A stretch of 64,000 bases of DNA from Sequoia sempervirens (Eukaryota; Streptophyta; Pinopsida; Cupressales; Cupressaceae). Position 1 is the first letter of the stretch. Each line of letters starts with the position of its first letter. This document shows, in pieces, positions 22,950-36,600 of this stretch. The translations under genes and the position numbers were made by a program. The stretch lies in the NCBI GenBank assembly GCA_007258455.2, contig VDFB02252616.1, positions 124,541,760 to 124,605,759 of the forward strand, in the 5' to 3' direction. The notes under the pieces are model-generated. The model did no database searches. It was not told the origin of the DNA and saw only the letters and a program-made list of their open reading frames with translations.

Positions 22950-25900
22950 ATCCCTGGAGAGGGAAAACAAGTCTGAGTTGGATATAAAACTCTTAGAAAG
23001 TAGGCTAGCTCAGGCTGGAGGGTTTCCAAAAGCTATGTTGAGTGTGGACCTAATAAGTGCATGTGCGAGAAGGTACATTCTGCAGACATGGGAAATTAAA
23101 GCTGCAGATGGACCTGTAATTGCAGAAATTTCTCCTAAAACTATTTCCCACACGTTGGGGATTCCAGAAAGGGAACCTGTAGTAGACATGTCTAACATAG
23201 TGGCAGGTGAATTTTTCAAAGTGAATAATGACTAGTGTAAGAACTTCATGGCTATAACCTGGTTGAAGTTTGAAAAGAAAGGTAACTCACAACTGCTAAG
23301 TAAACTCAAAAGATTGCATTTTAAGGGAGAAAGTGCAGATGTTATTGCTTTATTGCACCACATTGTTGGGAATCCATAGGTTGATTTATTTGAGGATTGT
23401 ATGTTCTGATTTATCTTGATAGTCTATGATGAGAACATTTTCATTGACTCGGGTGAAGTTAGTTGCTTCCATTTGAATGAGCAATTAATTAATTTCCATA
23501 AGATTGCTACTTTTTGTATGTGTTCTTGCCTGACGTACATTGTAGGTAGCCAAAGGTCCTTTTGGCCTAAGCTGGAGCCGTAAGGGACCCCAACTTCTAA
23601 TATGTCTATGTATAAACGCTTTCCTTACTTCACTAAACAATTTGGAATGGGTGATTTTTGTCATGTTAATGATGCATTTTTAATGGAGGTCATGAGGAAG
23701 CTATATGGAAATCCAAAAATGCACTTTTCCCCTGAATCAATTTCTCTTGTATCAAAATTTGGGAGTTTTTATATCCAATTTGATAAGTTTTCCTATATGA
23801 GAATAGGGTGCTTTGAGAAAGCCACATTTAAATTACCTCGCTATCCTGAAGATTTATTGATACTTTTAGAATTTTGTTGACAAATGGCCATGGTTAATAT
23901 TAAGTATATGAACATGGGTAAACGAGGGCATGTCTTCCCATTGGAGACCCCTTCTTTTGTGTGAAAAAAAACCAGATGGTTAGGGGAGTTGAAGGAATTT
24001 TAAACGAATATAACCTCCAAAATCTATCTATGAGAGCTAAATTTGATAGTAAGGGTTTTGTGAAGCATAATCTCTATGGAGGTAGCTTATATCGGCATTA
24101 GCCATCTATCAAAGATTTCTGGGAAGATTGTGTGAATGAGAAGGAAGTTTTGAGAAGAGATTATATGAGGCTAACGCTAAAATAGATACAATATTTTGGT
24201 CTATCATTTCACATTCCTAAAAAATGTAGCTAAGGATTCAACAATCATAGATCCTGCATATGAAAAATTGTTTGATAAATCCCACCCTAGAGTTGATTGG
24301 AGCAAAAGTGAAATTTTAGATATGAGGGTGTGTGTTGCCCTAGTGCTTAAAAGAACCCATGACTAGTTGGATGGGAAATGGTGGCAAGTTGTTGTTCTTG
24401 TTCTGGAGGCTAAGTCATCACAAAAGAATGAACAAGGGTCTACGCAAGCATCTGGTGCAAGTGTATCATCAGGTAAACCCTCTGTGAGGTCCACTAGTGT
24501 AAATTCTCAGTCAGGAGGTGATGGTGATAGACCAGAATAAACAGTCAAGTTGAAGAGCATATGTGAACAAGACAGTGTGCTTTCTCCTACCCCTAAGAAG
24601 AAGACCAATCAAGGAAAACTTGTGGTTGTGGATTTTGAAGCTATCTTTAAACAGATTGCTAAAGATAATATCTTTTCTCCTTTGTCTAACTCTGAATTTC
24701 ACTCCTCTTCACCTCTGGTTGATAATCCACCTATCACTCCTAATGCTACTAAAGAAACTATTAGTGGAAATGAAGATTTTGGTCTGGTAGTAGCCTCCCC
24801 AAGATGGCTGAAAAAAGTAGTGGAGAAGAAGAGAAAGCATGTTCCTACAATGACAATTGGAGTGGATACAGTTTCAAAGTTACTTCAAAGCTCTTCAAAA
24901 CCTGAGAAAGCCAAGAGGATGTCAAGGATGGTGACTGATGCTACTTTTGGAAATCAAATGTTAGAAATTGTTGATCTTGTGAAGGATTTAAATGAAGATG
25001 AAATAATGGAGGCGGACTATAAAGTCACACATGTTGATATGGGGCCTCCAACACTGGAAAGTGTTGTGTACCATGCCAATTATACAATCAATACCTTGAT
25101 TAAAAGAGTGAAAGAATAGAGGAAAGGAAATATAAAACTAGAATCTCAAGTCCTTGCATTGAGTAACTTTATTTCTTCCATGGCAGTCCTCCTACATCTG
25201 ATGAAGCCTCAAGTTCTCAAGTAGTGGGCATCGATGTGCTCACCATAGAGAAAATTAAAAAGAATTTGAGCTATTCTAAAGCTGCTTGTGAGGGGATCAA
25301 TAAAATATCTCAAGAGTCTATCTTCTTTCTAAATAAATTATATTTTCTCTTTTACACTCAAGTTGTTAATAAGATGAAGGAGATAGTAACATAACTTCAA
25401 CAGCTCAGAAAAGATCAAACTAGTCTCTATGTGCTTGCTCAAGAAATGAAATAATTGAACTCTATGGATCCGAAGATATTAATTGGTGAGCAAATTGTGA
25501 ATAATCCTAAGGAGCTAGACCCTTCCTGGTCCATTTCATTGGAATGGAAATTGAATATATATGATAATATGGTGAAGGAAATTAATAATACACTTGCACA
25601 ATATTATGAAATGTTGGTGGAAGTTAAAGAAGATTGCCATATTCTGGGAGTGGAAATTACTGATAAGTTTGATGAAAACATTCTAGATATAAAAGAGATC
25701 TCTCTAAAGTTTAGAGAGATATTCAAGAAAGAAATAATTGATCCTGCTACAGTGACATGGGAGACCTCAAAACTAAATCAAATGGAGATCCACTGAGGAC
25801 TTATAAATGTGGAGAAGAGAAAAGATCTCAAATGTTGGTTGAGTCTGAAAAGGCTTTGGCCACATGGAGAACTAGGTTACAAATTACTACAACTCCAAGA

Positions 25901-26033
25901 AACAAAACCATTACCACAATTGTCACCAAGTACCAGGAATACATGCAAAGAGTAAATGCACATGAGGCATTACTAAAGGAGAAGGAGGTGAAAATAATTG
26001 AAAGCAAAGGAGTTAGTGTTGGGAGTGGGACCA
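22950..26033 (+). pseudogene. Accessory ORF of gypsy-like element (family A, copy 2)
   Basis: This is homologous to 11,775-14,768 by eye. The N-terminal part reads SRLAQAGGFPKAML and ISPKTISHTLGIP; near 23,602-23,880 come YKRFPYFTKQFGMGDF and FKLPRYPEDLLILLEF, matching LPRYPSDKIIFMEF in copy 1; at about 24,090-24,180 DFWEDCVNEKEVLRRDYMRLT matches DFWANCEDEFKVRRRHY. A Ser-rich linker with TPKKKTNQGK follows, then a Lys/Glu-rich C-terminal part (24,550-26,044) likely to form coiled coil. There are several in-frame stops, a shift in an A-run near 23,965 and others after 25,120. The end is cut by the element inserted at 26,034. Function unknown. Confidence 0.7.
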
Positions 26034-26812
26034 AGTATGTGTAGGATCATGATGGGCCAAAAAGTGGTGATATGATGGGTATGTGTAGGGTATGTTGCTG
26101 ATGACTTTTTTTACCCAAAATTGATGGAATGAAATGGGTTTTTAAAGGATATTCTCAGCTTTCCACCAATATAAATTATGCCTTACTTTGAATTTAATAA
26201 TTAATAATTATTAATTTTCTATTTGAATTATGACTAAAGCCTTGATTGATAGTCTGATTGAAAAGCATCTATAGCTTTCAAATGGTCTCACATTTTTTGA
26301 ATATGAAACATGCATCACATTATATGCTTCACATACTATAAGATTAAAAAAAAAAAATTGAATTTCATGAATTCTTGACCAAGTTAAGGTGGTCAGACAT
26401 ACAATTTTTTATATTTTTTAAAAGTTGTAATAAAAAAATCATAATTAATTATTTACTTGGAAAAAATTACAAAAAGATATGCATCACATCGGGACATGAG
26501 TGCTCACTTATATCTAAATCTTATAAAAATATTGTCATTTTATTGTGTTAAGGTGGTTAGATAGACACCTACTTAATTTTTCCTTTAAGTACCACTGCAT
26601 TGAAATTTAATTTTCACCAAATAGATTTATTTATTTTTAAATAAACCTAGTTTAGAAACTCATTCAATTTGTTACAGATTCTATTGTTACATATTTTTAA
26701 AATAATATAGATAACTTATTCAAAATTTTATGTAAAGTTTCCTAACTTTGATTTTTCTAATTTTTTTGCCACTTAAGGGCCTATTTTTTCCATGATGATC
26801 CTGTACATACCT
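26034..26812 (+). mobile_element. 779-bp TIR element, copy 1
   Basis: The ends AGTATGTGTAGGATCATGATG and CATGATGATCCTGTACATACCT are inverted over about 22 bp, and GACCA flanks both sides (26,029-26,033 and 26,813-26,817) as a 5-bp target duplication. The interior is AT-rich and non-coding, so it is a non-autonomous DNA element. A second copy in the same orientation lies at 48,442-49,223. I could not assign the superfamily. Confidence 0.75.
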
Positions 26813-26817
26813 GACCA

Positions 26818-29800
26818 CAGTTTAGTTTTGAGTTTTTATGTTATTTTCTTTGATTTGGCTCTCTTGATACTTCAAAGACTTTTTATTTTAATTTCTAAAA
26901 TGGTTGTCTTCAAGAAACTATTATCAAGACCAAAAAAACTCTATATTTGCTAGTGGATTATTTATTATTGGAATGATAGATTTTTGGATAGTTTCATTGC
27001 TCTGAAATTTTTATCTGTGAATAAATATTTTATGGTGATGGATGCATAAGGGTTTCTTAGTGTAATTTAGGTGATTTGGTAGTTTAAGCTTTTATTGTTT
27101 AAGTTGGGTGGATTCCTTTAAAAGTTATATATGTTGAATTGTTAGCTTCTATTAGCTTATATCTTAAATAAGTTATGGATGTTGAACTATTAGCTTTTTT
27201 TCAAGGAATGGATTAATAATATTCCTTTCAGTTATTTATCAATGATTGTGTGAATTGTAATGCAATAGGAATTTATAAGTAGTGTGATAAGTGTTGTTCT
27301 TTAAAAATGATGTAGAATCACATATGAAATTCAATACCATGGAATACAATATAAAATTTTTGGTGTTTCCTAACCTTAGTCGTTAGACCTCGTAGTTTTA
27401 TAACCTTGTCATGGGGTTGTAAATTTTCATAACTTCTCAATTCCTTGACTTGGTTGATGGTTCACTTTGTTGAGTTGCAAGTCTTTCCTAGTCATCTTTC
27501 TACTCAGTGGGTCAGAGGTTTCGAAAAATTTGAAACTTTAGAGTTTGGTGCTAACTTCTAAGGTTCACTTTGTTGAAGCAAGAATGTAAAAGAGATAAAT
27601 AAGACTTATTATTATAACTAATAACACTATTAAGAAATGATCACTCACCTTTTAAGTCTACGTTTTTGGCTTTCGTTGGCTTCTGAATGGAGAAATAGAA
27701 CCTTATAACCAAACAAAATGTGTAAGAATAAATGGCACTTTCGATTGTATTTATATCAATCCATGATTCCATATTTGGAGAATTTCATGGGATTTTTAAA
27801 TGGTATATTAAATATTTGGTGAATCCTGCTTGTTTCTACAATAATACGTTGTAATTTTTGAGGTGAAATGTGTCCTCCAATGTAATTATTTTTTAATGTT
27901 ATTAGTGAAATAGGTCCTCATGAGAAACTATTTATAAATTTTAATTGGAAAAATGGGTCTTCACAAGCAACTATTTGTAAATTTTAATTGGTGAAATGTT
28001 CCTGATAGAATGTTGTTTTAATAGTATTGGCTAATATGTAGGTGTTTTATTAAATGCTTTCATGATTCTAAGTGAAAATATTAGTCGGTCCAATTGAAAT
28101 GCATAGTTTGAAAATGGCAAATTTTTTGCTTAAATATGCCTCATAAAAAAACTCATTAGCGAATGGACATGCCTTGGACCTATAGTTCATAAAATCCAGG
28201 CAATTTACACACTCCGTTGGGTGCGAGAAATTCACCAATTTTGACTTGGCCGATTCCTAGAATTTGCCAATTGGTGAAGATTCGCCACTAAAGTTTTCCC
28301 TGATGCAAAGTGATAGTGAAGACTAAAAGGAATGAAAAATGATGTAAGACTAGTGAAGACTAAAAGGAATGATAAATGATGGAAGACTAAAGGTATTTTG
28401 GGGTATGTTATGACAATGCAAATGCAAGGTACAAGCAAAATCTAAAATGTGATCAATTTTGGGAGATTTGTAGGAAAGGTTGACTAACCATCCAAAGTTT
28501 GGCCAATGTTTCAATTTTGATTGTCAAAGGACTTTGCGTAAGACCAAGTGACATGAAAAAGTGACAAAGTGACTTTCCCAAACTAACTTATGAGCTGGAA
28601 ATATCTCACATAAAATGACAAAGATGAAAGGAGTGATTTTTGACTTGGTCCAATGACAATCTACTCTTGGAGGAAATGGTTTCACAAAGTATGGAAAGTT
28701 TTCCTATTAGCTAAAGTCTGCAAAATGAAGACTTGAGAGTTTCTCTATGCTGAAAATGATTGTGAATTCTAGGATGCAACTAAAATATTGCAATGGTAAA
28801 CCTATGGTAAAAGCTAAATGTCAACTAAAAGGTGTAAAGATGGACAATTTGATCAAATATATTCTAGTTTTTTGAATCGAGACCACTAGGAAAAGATGTT
28901 TAGAAATAGATACACAATGTTTGGTTGTGGACTAGGACAGTAACAATCATTTTCCTAAATGACATGAAAATGTGGTGTTTCAAATAGTGGAGGCATTGCA
29001 GTTTGAACAAATGCATTGTTTCAGACAATGAATGTGGTGCACCAAGTCAAATGCATTGTTTTGTGTATCAAATGTGTTTCGGTACAGTCAGATGTGTGTT
29101 ACAAAGTCTCAATTGCATTGTATTTTGAACTTGAGGTCTAGTTTTCTTGCAATTTTGACAAATTTGTGAAGTTGTTTCAGTTTGACTGTGATTTTCCAGA
29201 TTTGTAAAAGGTGTTTTATGTGTTTATTGAATCAACAAAAATTTGGCAAACACATGATTTTTTCTTGAATTGTTGGAGACAAGCACATTAAAAACAAGCA
29301 CAAATCCTATGGATGGAAAGGACTATATTCAGTGGATTCCCACTTGGATTAACCAGTTGCACTTATTCTTAGTGGATGACTTAGAAGCTTGGCCACACTG
29401 CTACTCCCCTTTACACAGAATTCACTTCTCGGGTCAACCAAGCTTTGAGTTCTCATGAATCTCCCATGAAAAACTTTTCATCTCTACTAAGAATCACAAG
29501 TATGTGGGATGGCTTGGGAACAACAGTTCCTACACCAACAAATAGAAAGGGATTTTGGCAATCTAGAGAAATGGTTTTTAGTTCTAGGGCACTCGTTCAG
29601 GTGGCCACACATGAGGCAAGATTAGCTCTGATAAGGAGGACTCCCAACCTACAAAGGTTATGCTTTACATGTTTTCATGCACCACACAGATCTCGAGGGA
29701 ATCACTTGTCTATGTGACACATCTGCACCTATAATGCTAATTTCTCTAGTAGCATTCACATTTGTATACCAATAAGGAGTAGCTTGGCTTTACCTCATTT

Positions 29801-29889
29801 CCAGTTTGAGTCGCCTTGGGGTGAGAACTTTTTCCCACAAAGGCATGCCCACTCTAGAGTTAATAACAATTTACCTTGCACCCAGGATC
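26818..29889. other. Non-coding, AT-rich, with minor repeats
   Basis: It holds a family repeat at 27,366-27,560 (shared with 19.6 and 22.3 kb), a ~45-bp direct repeat at 27,907 and 27,952, and a ~36-bp tandem repeat near 28,318 (GAAGACTAAAAGGAATGA). Short open frames at 29,270-29,717 have no recognisable motif. The last five bases (GGATC) are the target duplication of the next element. Confidence 0.5.
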
Positions 29890-32800
29890 TGTAATGCCCT
29901 GTCATAATAACCTAAGAACGTTGCAATTGTGCAATAAGGTGTAATAATTTATTTTTTTAAATGTAATAACACTAAGTTAATTAATTGCATACATTCTTAG
30001 GTTAAGCGACGTTACACTACTTTGAGTTATCCATAAGTGACTAAAGTATTTCGCATTGCACATAATAAATAATAACATAAACATAAACATTGCTTAAAAA
30101 TAAATTTCCTTTCATGTTAACATAATAAAGTACAACCATGTTTTTCCATACATTGCATTTGATAGGATATACAATACTCATCCATCTGATGAGGTAGTTC
30201 AATAATGATTACATTTTACAAATGATCACCTCACAACATTGAGGGATGTTTTTACATTACAAGTTTACAATATACAATGCTGAAAGTACAAAAGAAATCC
30301 ATGTGCGAGCTCTCCAACCGAAAAACTCTCGATTCCATAAATAATACTGGGGACCCAACAGAGTAAGGTGCACGTTCCACCCAACCATGTGGTACCTGTA
30401 GGTCCACCCCCCGTGCTAGGAGATAGTAATAAGGTTACCTAGACCTAATCTACTAACCCTAGACACTAGTACACACAATCTAATGGTTACATTGCTTCCA
30501 GAATTTGACAATGGATTGAAACACTAACACAAGGTTGACCGTTATTTTAGGTGGAGTGTCATCACAACGATGCAATGGTTACCTTGGTGTTTCTTCCTAG
30601 GTTCCGCCCCTCAATCCTTGGGTTACCCTGGTAACCTCTTACGAAACCCGGCCCCTATTGCATACTATTGTGGAATCGAATGTCTCTTAAGGAGACGAGA
30701 CATCGATTTGCCATTCCAAGCCTTCTCAACTTATACTCATGACTGTAGTAGCTCAAGAGTCATAAGAGAGGCATGTACATCTTGTTAAAAGTTTTTATTC
30801 TAACTATTGTGTCATTTAGTTATCACTTACTTACTTAACTAATTGTAAGTTACCCTGACACCACTTTGTGTTTCGACCCTTACAACTAGTCACTCCCCTA
30901 AACATAAAAAAGGTTTCTAAGTTTACTATCTAGGTTAGACAAATGCATAATAAAACATATGATACCAAATTTACCACAATGTACATTACAACCCATTCAG
31001 CATATCAGGTGCACTACCCTAAACTTGTTCAATCACATGAATTAAAAATCAATTTCACCCTCATAAAAGACTGGTACTGGAAGACTTAAAATCATATAAT
31101 AGCAATCCCCATTTTCCCAAATGAAATTAAAGTCATATTAAACAAATTCACATCTAATATTTGGATATGCTAAATCCATATACAAGAGTTTGAATACATC
31201 ATATTTATAAATCGTTTTAATGAAAAATCTATTTGAATAAGATAAAAGTAATAGTTTTCTTTTAATTCACTTTTCTAACTTTCACAAATTTTCACCTGAT
31301 CACTTTCTATAATTTCACAATTTTGATTTTCTCATGAAATTATAAAATATCCAAATTATTTTTCTAATTTAATAATTACACAAACTTAACAAAAATCTAT
31401 ATATAAACATATAATCATATGTAAATATATTTATAAATATATATATATATATATATATATCTATATTTATATATATATATAAGTACAAATATATTACATA
31501 TTAACATAATCATTAATAAAATCCAAATTTAACACTAAACAGAATTTTTAGTTTGAAATTCGTATAAACTTAAAGCTTCAAACATTCGCAACCTAGCCGC
31601 GTACAGGGTTTCGGCGACGGCTCCAGCCGAACCGGCCTGTACAGGGCAGAGGCAATGGGAGATACTCCCACCGTCACCTCCCTTAGGGGCGGCGGCTGTG
31701 GGAGTGGCCGAAGCCACCTCCCATTGTCGCCTCCCTTAGGGGCAGCGACTGTGGGGTAAACCCCTGTGGCCCCATAAAAATTAACAAAAAATAAAACTCT
31801 TAAAATTTCTCACACAGTCTTCATAAGCATAAAACAAAACGAAATTTATTTTGCCATATAAATTTAAAACCCTGCATTTTATAATAAATATAACCCTTAT
31901 AAAAAAAATTTAATAAAACAAAACTTCATTCTGGTAAATTCGTCCGTATGGCGGCAAATATCAAACAAATATATTCATTTTAAAATGTAAATATCCACAT
32001 ATACACACAAATTTTCCAGTTCATTTGGAAAAATTTACAGTAGGAAATTCAAATAACCTTCTACAGGGTTCACAAATGAAATCACACATAGACATTAGTT
32101 TCATATTCAAAATTATTTCTTGTTTTCTCAATTTCACAGAGTTTTGAAATAAGTTTTCAAAAGAAAATTCTTTTCTATCACAATTGAAATTCTTCATAGA
32201 TCCATTCCACTGGTTGATTAAAAATTTACCAAATTTTCAAGATAAACACAGGTAAATACAAAGCATATCTTTTCATCACCTTTTAAAAAAAAAAAACAAA
32301 CACAACAAGAAAAATACTTGTAGTGTAAAAGCTTCCTGTAGGAAAATTGCTCTTGCTTGTAGCACAGTATCCCAAAATCTTCTTTAAAGAAATCCCCAAC
32401 TTCTAGAAAATTCTTTTCCAACCACCAAGAATCCTTTGAAAGATCTTCCACAAAGAATAACAACCAGAGAGATAATAACTTCTAAGAAAAATTGGATTTT
32501 AACACAGTAAAAGAAATTTTTTCCAGTACTCAGAAAAAATTTTCCGTGAGGAAATTGAATAGCCTCTATAATTTCCCGTGATCCACAATAACCTCTCCGT
32601 AACAAATTTTCAACAACCTCATAAAAACACTGGCACACTTGTTGAGAAGTGGTTATGAGAAAATATCTTCTCCACTTCTCGGCAATTTTGCCAATTAAAT
32701 TTTGCATGCCAATTTTCTTTAATTAAAATTAAAATTTAAAAATCAATTTTCAATCCCCATGCAATTTATTTTATTTTATTTTCAGTTTTCTAATTCTTTT

Positions 32801-33606
32801 AAATACAATATAATTTACACACTTAATAATTTAACTTAATTAATTTATTTATTTAATTAAAATAGTTTAATCTTTTTAAGACCAACTATTTAACAAAATA
32901 AGCTAACTAATGTATTAAATTATCAAGTAAGTAAATTTCAATCATATTTAAATATTAATTAAATAACAATAATTAAAGCACAATATTCCAACATTAAAAA
33001 TTAACCAATATTTACCTTTTCAAAATGATTTAACCAACAGAAAATACAATACAACCTATGACTCAAAACTGAAAAACTGACAAGGTACTAAGACCAAGGT
33101 TAAAGACTAGACTAGGATAAACCTAACTACTATCTCCCGTTCAACATTTCCGTTGAGTCTTGACACGTTCAGACCTGATTACATAGGTGGAGTCAGTGTC
33201 ATGTACCTGCAAATCCTGCAACCAAGAAAATAACGTGCATACATATATATATATATAAAGCATTAAACAGACACACCATGTGGAGAAAATCACAGATATC
33301 GCAGGGAACTCGCAAGCGAGTGATGCGATTCTATTCTCCACACCAATACACCTCACAACAAAACTGACAAAATAAATGTTGTTAGTCCATCATAAACATA
33401 TACATATCAATAACAACTAAAATTAAACATCTACACTACATCATATCATATCTGAAATCAATAATCATCAACAAAGTATCATCATGTCACAAAATAATCC
33501 ACTATTGCTCAAAACCAGTGATCAAAATATCCAACAAAACAACATAGGTCTAACAGTGTGAAAGCATAACAACAGAAAGCATAAGCATAGACGGAGGGGT
33601 ACTACA
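29890..33606 (-). repeat. 3' LTR of the chromovirus, 3,717 bp
   Basis: This is the copy to the left on the + strand, a direct repeat of 38,426-42,032. It is mostly AT-rich and non-coding, with a GC-rich island at about 31,590-31,765 and an (AT)n run near 31,437-31,461. It carries 179 bp (32,248-32,426) that the other LTR lacks. Differences from its partner include CpG-to-TpG/CpA changes. Confidence 0.93.
31590..31765. repeat. GC-rich island with direct repeats inside the LTR
   Basis: In an otherwise AT-rich LTR, this stretch is strongly GC-rich and carries two ~35-bp direct repeats built on CGCCTCCCTTAGGGGC, about 50 bp apart. The partner LTR has the same island at about 40,160-40,325. It could be part of the LTR promoter or a structured RNA region; the sequence alone does not tell. 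Confidence 0.6.
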
Positions 33607-33620
33607 TCCTCCCCCCTAGG
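33607..33620 (-). promoter_or_regulatory. Polypurine tract of the chromovirus
   Basis: On the - strand CCTAGGGGGGAGGA directly precedes the TGTAGT start of the 3' LTR. It overlaps nothing coding; the pol stop is one base upstream. Confidence 0.9.
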
Positions 33621-33621
33621 A

Positions 33622-36600
33622 TCAGGCTTGCTCCTGAAAGCCTGCGAACAGATAGGGATAAAGTTCCCTCATGTGTGTCGCATCCTCCTAGGTAGCCGAA
33701 GCCTCATAGCTAGGATCCCATTGGACCCTCACCTGATCAACGTCTTGACCCCTGAGACCGAGCGTCTGGTGCTGAAGAATGGCCATGGGCTCCAAAGCCA
33801 GCTACCCGTCCTCTACCTGTAACGCATTCCAATCAAGTACATGAGATATGTCGGGATGATATGGTCTAAGTACTGACACATGAAAAACATCATGAATACG
33901 AGACAAACTGGGTGGTAAGGCAAGTCGATACGCCACGGGACCAATTCTCTCTAAGATCTCGAATGGTCCTACGAATCGAGGCACAAGCTTAGAGCCTTTT
34001 CCATAACGGATTGGACTCTTTCGCGGTCGCACTCAAAGAAATACTCTATCACCAACAGCGAACTATCGATCGATCCTATGCGCATCGGCATATTTATTTT
34101 GCCTATCCTAAGCTACTATCAAATGCTCTCTAATAAGGTCAACCTGTTGCTCCATGTCTCGAAGCATCTCAAGTCCAAGTAATACTCTGTCCTCAAGTCG
34201 ATCCCAACTCAGTGGAGTTCGACAAGGATGACCGTATAATGCCTGAAATGGTGGCATACCTATAGAACTTTGATATCCATTGTTGTAAGCGAATTCTACT
34301 AAGTACAAATAATCCTCCCAATGTGACTGTTGGTCCATTACGTAGATCCTAAGCATATCCTCTAATATTTGGTTAACTCTTTTAGTTTGACCATCAGCTT
34401 GAGGATGATATGCTGAACTAAAGTTCAACTGCGTACCTAAAGCACGTTGTAACGAAGTCCATAAGGCAGAAGTAAATACAGGATCTCTATCCGATATGAT
34501 CCTACGAGGAATTCCATGTAATCTAACGATGTCCTCCATGAATATCCTAGCTACGGATGAAGCATTGTATGATGAACGTACAGGTGAAAAGTGAGCTACT
34601 TTAGTCAATTGGTCAACAGTTACCATAATGGCATCATGTCGATGTGAAGACGTAGGTAACCCTACAATAAAATCAATGGATATGATATCCCATTTCCATT
34701 CGGGAATGAGATGTGGCTGCAACAATCCAACAGGATGATGATGCTCAGCTTTAACTCGCTGGCATTCAAGACATCTCGATATGTAGTCAGCAATATCACG
34801 TTTCATAGCAGGCCAGAAATACAATTGCCAAAGATCAGCATGCATTTTCTTAACTCCTGGATGAGTTGAATACAGAGCTCGATGAGCTTTAGTCATTATT
34901 AATGTACGAAGACTATCTACATGAGGTACATAGATGCAACCTAAATGTTGTAATAGACCATCCGATTCTAGGACATACCCTGCAAATCGACCTTCTAAAG
35001 GTCTATCCGATTCAATTTCTGACTTCACTTCCTGATATAATCTATCAGTAGGAAGTGCAGCTACTATTTGACCTCTCAAATCTACTTTGAGAGTAGTAGC
35101 AGAGATCTCATGTCGACGTCGGCTAATAGCGTCAGCCACTACGTTCTCTTTGCCTTGAACGTATTTTACTTCAAAATCGTACTCACACAAGAACTCCATC
35201 CACCGTCTTTTCCTTGCATTTAAGTTAGGTTGCGTAAAGATATACTGCAAACTATGGTGATCAGTATGAAGTTCGAAGCGATGACCTAATAGAAAATGTC
35301 TCCAACGAACTAATGCATGTACTACTACTGCTAGTTCTAGGTCATGAGTAGGATAATTTAATTCGTGGTCCTTGAGTTTACGAGACTCATAAGCAACCAC
35401 ATGCCCTTCTTGCATCAAAACTGCTCCCAAACCTTCTAAGGATGCATCCACACAAACTACGAAATCCTTAGTAGGATCAGGAACAATCAGTATAGGCGCA
35501 TTAGTTAACTTTTCTTTAAGAGTCTGAAAGGCCAACTGACACTGTTCTGTCCAAACAAACTTCTTCCCTTTCCTCTGAAGAGAAGTAATAGGATGACCGA
35601 TTCTATAAAATCCCTCTACAAAACACCTATAATAGCCAGCTAGACCCATAAAACTATGAACTTCACCTACATTAGTAGGTGCGGGCCAATCCACAATAGC
35701 TTGGATCTTTGAAGGATCCACAACAATACCTTTTCCAAATATCACATGTCCAAGGTATTTTATTTCAGATTGAAAGAAGTCACACTTCTTCAGGTTTGCA
35801 TACAATTGGTTTTCTCTTAAACATTGCAATACCTGTCTCAAGTGTTCTTCATGTTCCTTCATGTTCCTCGAATAGACTAAAATGTCATCGAGAAATACCA
35901 AGACAAACGATCGAAGTATGTACGAAATACACCATTCATTAAACTCATGAATACTGATGGTGTGTTTGTTAACCCGAATGGTACTACTGTGAATTCGTAG
36001 TGCCCATAACGAGTTCGAAAAGCAGTTTTATGAATGTCTGCTTTAGCTATACGTAATTGATGATAACCGGATTTCAAATCAATTTTAGAGAACACATTAG
36101 CTCCCTTAATTTGATAAAAAAGATCATCGATTCTAGGCAAAGGATAACGATTCTTAATCGTAACCTTGTTCAATTGACGATAGTCAATGCACAGCCTAAG
36201 AGATCCGTCCTTCTACTTTACGAAGATGACAGGTGCTCCCCAAGGGGAAACACTTGGATGAATGAATCCCTTTTCTAACAGTTCCTCTAACTGAATACGA
36301 AGTTCCTCTAACTCCTGAGTCGTCATTCTATAAGGAGCTCTAGATATAGGTTTAGCTCCAGGAACTAGATCAACTCTAAAGTCGATATCCCTCTTCGGTG
36401 GCATTCCAGGAATGTCATCGGGAAACACATCTGTGAATTCCCTAAGAATAGGATGATCATCAAGAGATACCTCTCGACTCTCACCCTCATCTAATTCTGT
36501 AACTGTTGTTGCAAACAGTTGACATCCCTGACGTAGACATCTTTTTAATTGCATAGCAGTTATCATCCGCAAAGAGATAGGTCTTTGAATACCTATGATT

